Assembly (NCBI RefSeq): GCF_002976435.1
Contig: NZ_PUGF01000011.1
Location: forward strand, 1-64,000
DNA from: Solimicrobium silvestre
GTDB taxonomy: Bacteria > Pseudomonadota > Gammaproteobacteria > Burkholderiales > Burkholderiaceae_D
DNA: 64,000 nt
Direction of reading: 5' to 3'
Part shown: piece after piece, positions 62,587 through 64,000 of the stretch
How positions within the stretch are numbered: position 1 is the stretch's first letter
Layout of the letters: every line of letters starts with the position of its first letter
Notes under the pieces: model-generated
What the model was told of the DNA's origin: nothing
The model's input: the letters and a program-made list of their open reading frames with translations, nothing else
Databases searched by the model: none
Made by a program: the position numbers and the translations under genes

Positions 62587-64000
62587 ATGAACTTCATTTG
62601 TTTCTCTTATATTGGCTTAAAAGTGAATTACATTAAAATAATAGCAATAGCTCTGATCTCAATCTTAATCGCAGTTGGAGGTACGCTTTTTTATCGCTCC
62701 AAGTCATCGAATAACGCGATCATTCCGATGAATTCCTCGGCAAACGATGCTGCGCTTGAGAATAAATTCAAAGAAATATTGTCCAATTACCGAAAAATAA
62801 TAGTTCTTGTCGCTGACGAAGACAAACTGTCAAAACCAGAACTGGATGCGAGCATAAGAATCGGCCAGGAAGTGTTTCATGAAAATCAGGAAAAAATCGC
62901 TGAAGTGGAAAGAACTTTAGATTCGTTCGTGACCTCCACCCAGACTACCCGTTTTGAAACTACTAATCGCTTGCTTGATTATGTTGAGTCGGACAATACG
63001 CTGTTTGATGCTGATCGCCTTGCATTCAAAGATGTGCTTGCTTCATTGCAGACATCGGTGACAAAAGATACCTCGCTAACAGCAATTAAGATGCATAAGC
63101 GCATCTCAGAGGATCTGGAAGCGTTAAACGAAATTGAGCACAATTATGAAAAGGAAATGGGGCAAATATTTAGTCACTTTGAACAACGCGGAATCGTTCT
63201 GAAAAGAGAAAAATGGGATACCTATGTGGCTCATTTAAAGCAGTTGTATTCGCGGGAAAAGATACTCAAGGACTATGGAACAGTACTGCCAGCAGCCATA
63301 AAAACCGAACCTGTCGTTGGGGTGCCTGAAAACAGTAAACCGGAAGGAGAGATCTTCGGTAATAAGCTTCCGCCAAAAACGATCGTGTTAACATTCGATG
63401 ACGGGCCACATAAGCAATACACGGAAGAAATAGCCGCCATCCTGAAGCAGTATGATGCGCCGGCAGTTTTTTTTAACGTCGGTCAAAATTTAGGTTCAGT
63501 TGATGCCAATGGCACCGCAAAATTATCACCTGCTGCCAAGATTAGTCAAAAATTGCGTGACTCAGGCTACGTGATCGGTAATCACAGCTTTACTCATGCG
63601 CAGCTATCCAAATTAAGCGGCGATAACTTGCATGCCGAGATATTTAATACGGATGCGTTATTAAAGGCGATGGATGCTAACCGGTCTACTTTATTCCGCT
63701 TCCCATACGGTGCGCACAATCAGGAAGGCCTGCAAGCTCTTGAAAAAGCACATTTGAAATCGGTGATGTGGAACATCGATTCGCTGGACTGGGCTGATCC
63801 CGTCCCTAGTTCCATCGCAGACCGCGTGTTGAGAACTGTGGAAAAAGAAGGCCGTGGAATTATTCTATTCCATGACATTCACGACCGCGCAGTGAAGGCA
63901 TTGCCTATCGTGCTGGATCGTCTGGTGGCCGAAGGTTATCAGTTTGCCGGTTGGGATGGCAATGCATTTACTGTTGCAAAGAGCGATAAAGCACCGCAAG
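62587..64000 (+). CDS. Membrane-anchored polysaccharide deacetylase (CE4), truncated by the window end
   Basis: The frame is open from ATG 62587 (or GTG 62623) to the last base. An N-terminal membrane helix (IIAIALISILIAVGG), about 210 residues of helical/coiled-coil spacer, then a CE4/NodB domain with motifs TFDDGPH (catalytic Asp and metal Asp), NHSFTH (metal His pair), FRFPYGAHN, and LFHDIHD. It deacetylates N-acetylated polysaccharide or peptidoglycan in the periplasm; similar proteins are often fused to a glycosyltransferase, which could follow beyond the window. Start uncertain. Confidence 0.85.
   Translation, partial: MNFICFSYIGLKVNYIKIIAIALISILIAVGGTLFYRSKSSNNAIIPMNSSANDAALENKFKEILSNYRKIIVLVADEDKLSKPELDASIRIGQEVFHENQEKIAEVERTLDSFVTSTQTTRFETTNRLLDYVESDNTLFDADRLAFKDVLASLQTSVTKDTSLTAIKMHKRISEDLEALNEIEHNYEKEMGQIFSHFEQRGIVLKREKWDTYVAHLKQLYSREKILKDYGTVLPAAIKTEPVVGVPENSKPEGEIFGNKLPPKTIVLTFDDGPHKQYTEEIAAILKQYDAPAVFFNVGQNLGSVDANGTAKLSPAAKISQKLRDSGYVIGNHSFTHAQLSKLSGDNLHAEIFNTDALLKAMDANRSTLFRFPYGAHNQEGLQALEKAHLKSVMWNIDSLDWADPVPSSIADRVLRTVEKEGRGIILFHDIHDRAVKALPIVLDRLVAEGYQFAGWDGNAFTVAKSDKAPQ

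Overview
The window looks like a chromosomal segment of a betaproteobacterium, most likely Burkholderiales and perhaps Oxalobacteraceae. The signs are the rpsU–yqeY–dnaG–rpoD order with a Lys/Ala-rich RpoD N-terminus, a RegB/RegA pair next to a cyo-type quinol oxidase, a PA4780-type RIO kinase, YbiB and a YjfB-like motility protein. The family placement is an inference from gene content; no rRNA is present. Base composition is moderately AT-rich.

Layout. (1) 1–9340: a plus-strand surface-polysaccharide operon. It holds the tail of a membrane protein, a GT2, an Fe(II)/2-oxoglutarate oxygenase, a GT4, a three-gene UDP-6-deoxy-L-HexNAc set (reductase, 4,6-dehydratase/epimerase, 2-epimerase), a WbuB-like GT4, a WbpV-like reductase and a small PglC/WcaJ-type initiating transferase. 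(2) 9390–18872: housekeeping and signalling genes: an Mo-cofactor-fold protein, RIO kinase, YoaK, an M48 protease with an SH3 protein, and a cyclic-nucleotide neighbourhood (CHASE2-adenylate cyclase, GAF–HD-GYP, class II cNMP phosphodiesterase), then mtnN.

(3) 19127–42309: a 23.1-kb integrative, probably once-mobilizable, island. It is inserted in the 3' half of tRNA-Ser(GGA), with a 61-bp perfect direct repeat at its two ends. The left end carries a tyrosine integrase, followed by a run of small, mostly unrecognised genes and a SIR2-domain protein. The middle has an AT-hook/HTH regulator, a replication-like HTH protein, a MOBC-type (PD-(D/E)xK) relaxase, a dense GC-rich palindromic non-coding block, and a coupling-protein gene broken by an in-frame stop and a damaged Walker A. 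The right half, on the minus strand, has a DUF4297-like nuclease plus STAND NTPase gene. A C9 homopolymer separates it from a large second ORF; losing one C would fuse them into an approximately 1,900-residue Avs-like protein. Further right is a block of unknown membrane and secreted proteins and an alpha/beta hydrolase.

(4) 42455–54883: a yjfB-like gene behind a near-perfect sigma-28 promoter, a GNAT, an MHS-type MFS transporter, cyoABCD with a SURF1 gene and the RegB/RegA redox two-component system, a spermidine-synthase-like protein, a glycine-zipper protein and YbiB. (5) 54928–62200: a HI0933-type flavoprotein, the rpsU–yqeY–dnaG–rpoD macromolecular-synthesis genes, and a CAU-anticodon tRNA (probably Ile2) with its terminator. 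(6) 62587 to the end: a membrane-anchored polysaccharide deacetylase running off the window.

The most unusual items are the split nuclease-STAND gene, the structured GC-rich block between the relaxase and coupling-protein genes, and the tRNA-swapping island that carries both.
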